Shown: piece by piece, positions 63,531-64,000 of the stretch
Layout: each line of letters starts with the position of its first letter
Position numbering within the stretch: position 1 is the first letter of the stretch
Assembly: GCF_013340205.1 (NCBI RefSeq)
Contig: NZ_BJTG01000004.1
Span: 1 to 64,000, forward strand
Source: Anaeromyxobacter diazotrophicus
Lineage (GTDB): Bacteria > Myxococcota > Myxococcia > Myxococcales > Anaeromyxobacteraceae
Direction: 5' to 3'
Length of the DNA: 64,000 nt
The notes under the pieces: generated by a model
What the model was told of the DNA's origin: nothing
Databases searched by the model: none
Seen by the model: the letters and a program-made list of their open reading frames with translations, nothing else
Position numbers and translations under genes: made by a program

Positions 63531-64000
63531 ATGACGGGAGCCGGGACGGAGGAGCGAACGGAGGTGACGGCGCGCGGCGCGCCCGCCGGAGCGCGGGCTC
63601 AGGACCGCGGCGGCCCCGAGCGTCGTGGCCCGTGGTGGGCCCCGCCCGCGATCGGCCTCGGCCTGTACGTGCCCGCGGCCGTCCTGCTCGTGGCGGTGCT
63701 CGGCTTCGCGGGCCTCTGGTACGGGCTGTTCGACATCTCCGACATCCCCCTGTACCACTCGTACGCGACGGCGATGGACCGCGGCCTCCGCCCGTTCCTG
63801 GACTTCCCGGCCGAGTACCCGCCGCTGGCCTTGCGCCTGTTCGCGTACCCCGGTCACCCCGCGGAGCTCGAAGCCTACGCCGCCTGCTTCTTTCTCCTGA
63901 TGCTGCTGGCGCTGGCGGTGGGCGCGGTGGTCACCGCCGCCGCCGCCGCCCGGCTCTGGGCCGGCCAGCGCCGGGTGGCGACCGTCGCCGCGACCTACGG
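63531..64000 (+). CDS. Polytopic membrane glycosyltransferase-like protein, cut by the right edge
   Basis: The first 156 residues of a membrane protein. After a charged N-terminus come a helix (GLGLYVPAAVLLVAVLGFAG), then a periplasmic loop HSYATAMDRGLRPFLDFPAE YPP, and a second helix (CFFLLMLLALAVGAVVTAAA). The YPP loop is typical of GT87/GT39-type polyprenol-phosphate-sugar transferases. Start ATG at 63531; a GTG at 63564 in the same frame with GGAG nearby is an alternative. The gene continues beyond the window. Confidence 0.75.
   Translation, partial: MTGAGTEERTEVTARGAPAGARAQDRGGPERRGPWWAPPAIGLGLYVPAAVLLVAVLGFAGLWYGLFDISDIPLYHSYATAMDRGLRPFLDFPAEYPPLALRLFAYPGHPAELEAYAACFFLLMLLALAVGAVVTAAAAARLWAGQRRVATVAATY

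Overview
The window is very GC-rich, gene-dense DNA from a deltaproteobacterium of the Myxococcota. Gene content points to Anaeromyxobacter or a close relative: an HNH endonuclease of a type I remember as multi-copy there, a clade II nos operon with Rieske and cytochrome b genes, several multiheme c-type cytochromes, and a flagellar operon. This assignment rests on remembered gene content, not on a database search. GTG starts and 1-8 bp GTGA/ATGA overlaps between genes are common, so many units look translationally coupled. I saw no rRNA, tRNA or CRISPR array.

Region 1 (1-1377): a frameshifted HNH endonuclease gene running in from the left edge, with a 42-bp palindrome inside it, then about 350 bp without a gene that holds degenerate hexamer repeats.

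Region 2 (1378-16731, minus strand): a flagellar rod/hook/basal-body/motor operon. In transcription order it reads: FleQ-like sigma54 activator, secreted unknown protein, second sigma54 activator, flgB, flgC, fliE, fliF, fliG, fliH, fliI, MotE-like protein, fliK, flgD, flgE, flbD, motA, motB. Neither activator has a receiver domain. The export-gate genes, fliL/M/N, flgF/G and fliC are not here.

Region 3 (16912-19920): a Yip1-family membrane protein and a fused homoserine O-acetyltransferase/homoserine dehydrogenase.

Region 4 (19932-38299): the most interesting part, a nitric oxide/nitrous oxide block. A GAF-AAA+-HTH sigma54 activator (NorR-like) is divergent from a hemerythrin-domain gene. 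Then comes a ten-gene clade II nitrous-oxide reductase operon: FAD/Fe-S oxidoreductase, Rieske, cytochrome b, pentaheme c, nosZ, nosB, nosD, nosF, nosL, nosY. After a 760-bp gap come a quinol NO reductase (norB) and an octaheme hydroxylamine-oxidoreductase-like cytochrome. Two places, in front of the hemerythrin gene and in front of norB, carry the same arrangement: three 16-bp sites of consensus YACCCRWATSSCGGTR at matching spacings, followed by a -24/-12 promoter. I infer that the NorR-like protein controls both units from these sites. The gap before norB also holds two MITE-like inverted repeats facing opposite ways.

Region 5 (38307-64000): mostly housekeeping and stress genes. In order: membrane-anchored MutS homologue, HerA/YjgR-like ATPase, DUF523-DUF1722 protein, flavin reductase, class II photolyase, SDR-DUF2867 protein, ergothioneine genes egtB-egtD, ferritin, M1 aminopeptidase, two MFS transporters, CLC channel with CBS domains, hemolysin III protein, RNase H, a small basic protein, YheT-like hydrolase, DTW-domain tRNA enzyme, a PD-(D/E)XK-like unknown, zinc alcohol dehydrogenase, a 12-heme lipoprotein cytochrome, an alpha/beta hydrolase and the start of a polytopic glycosyltransferase cut by the right edge.
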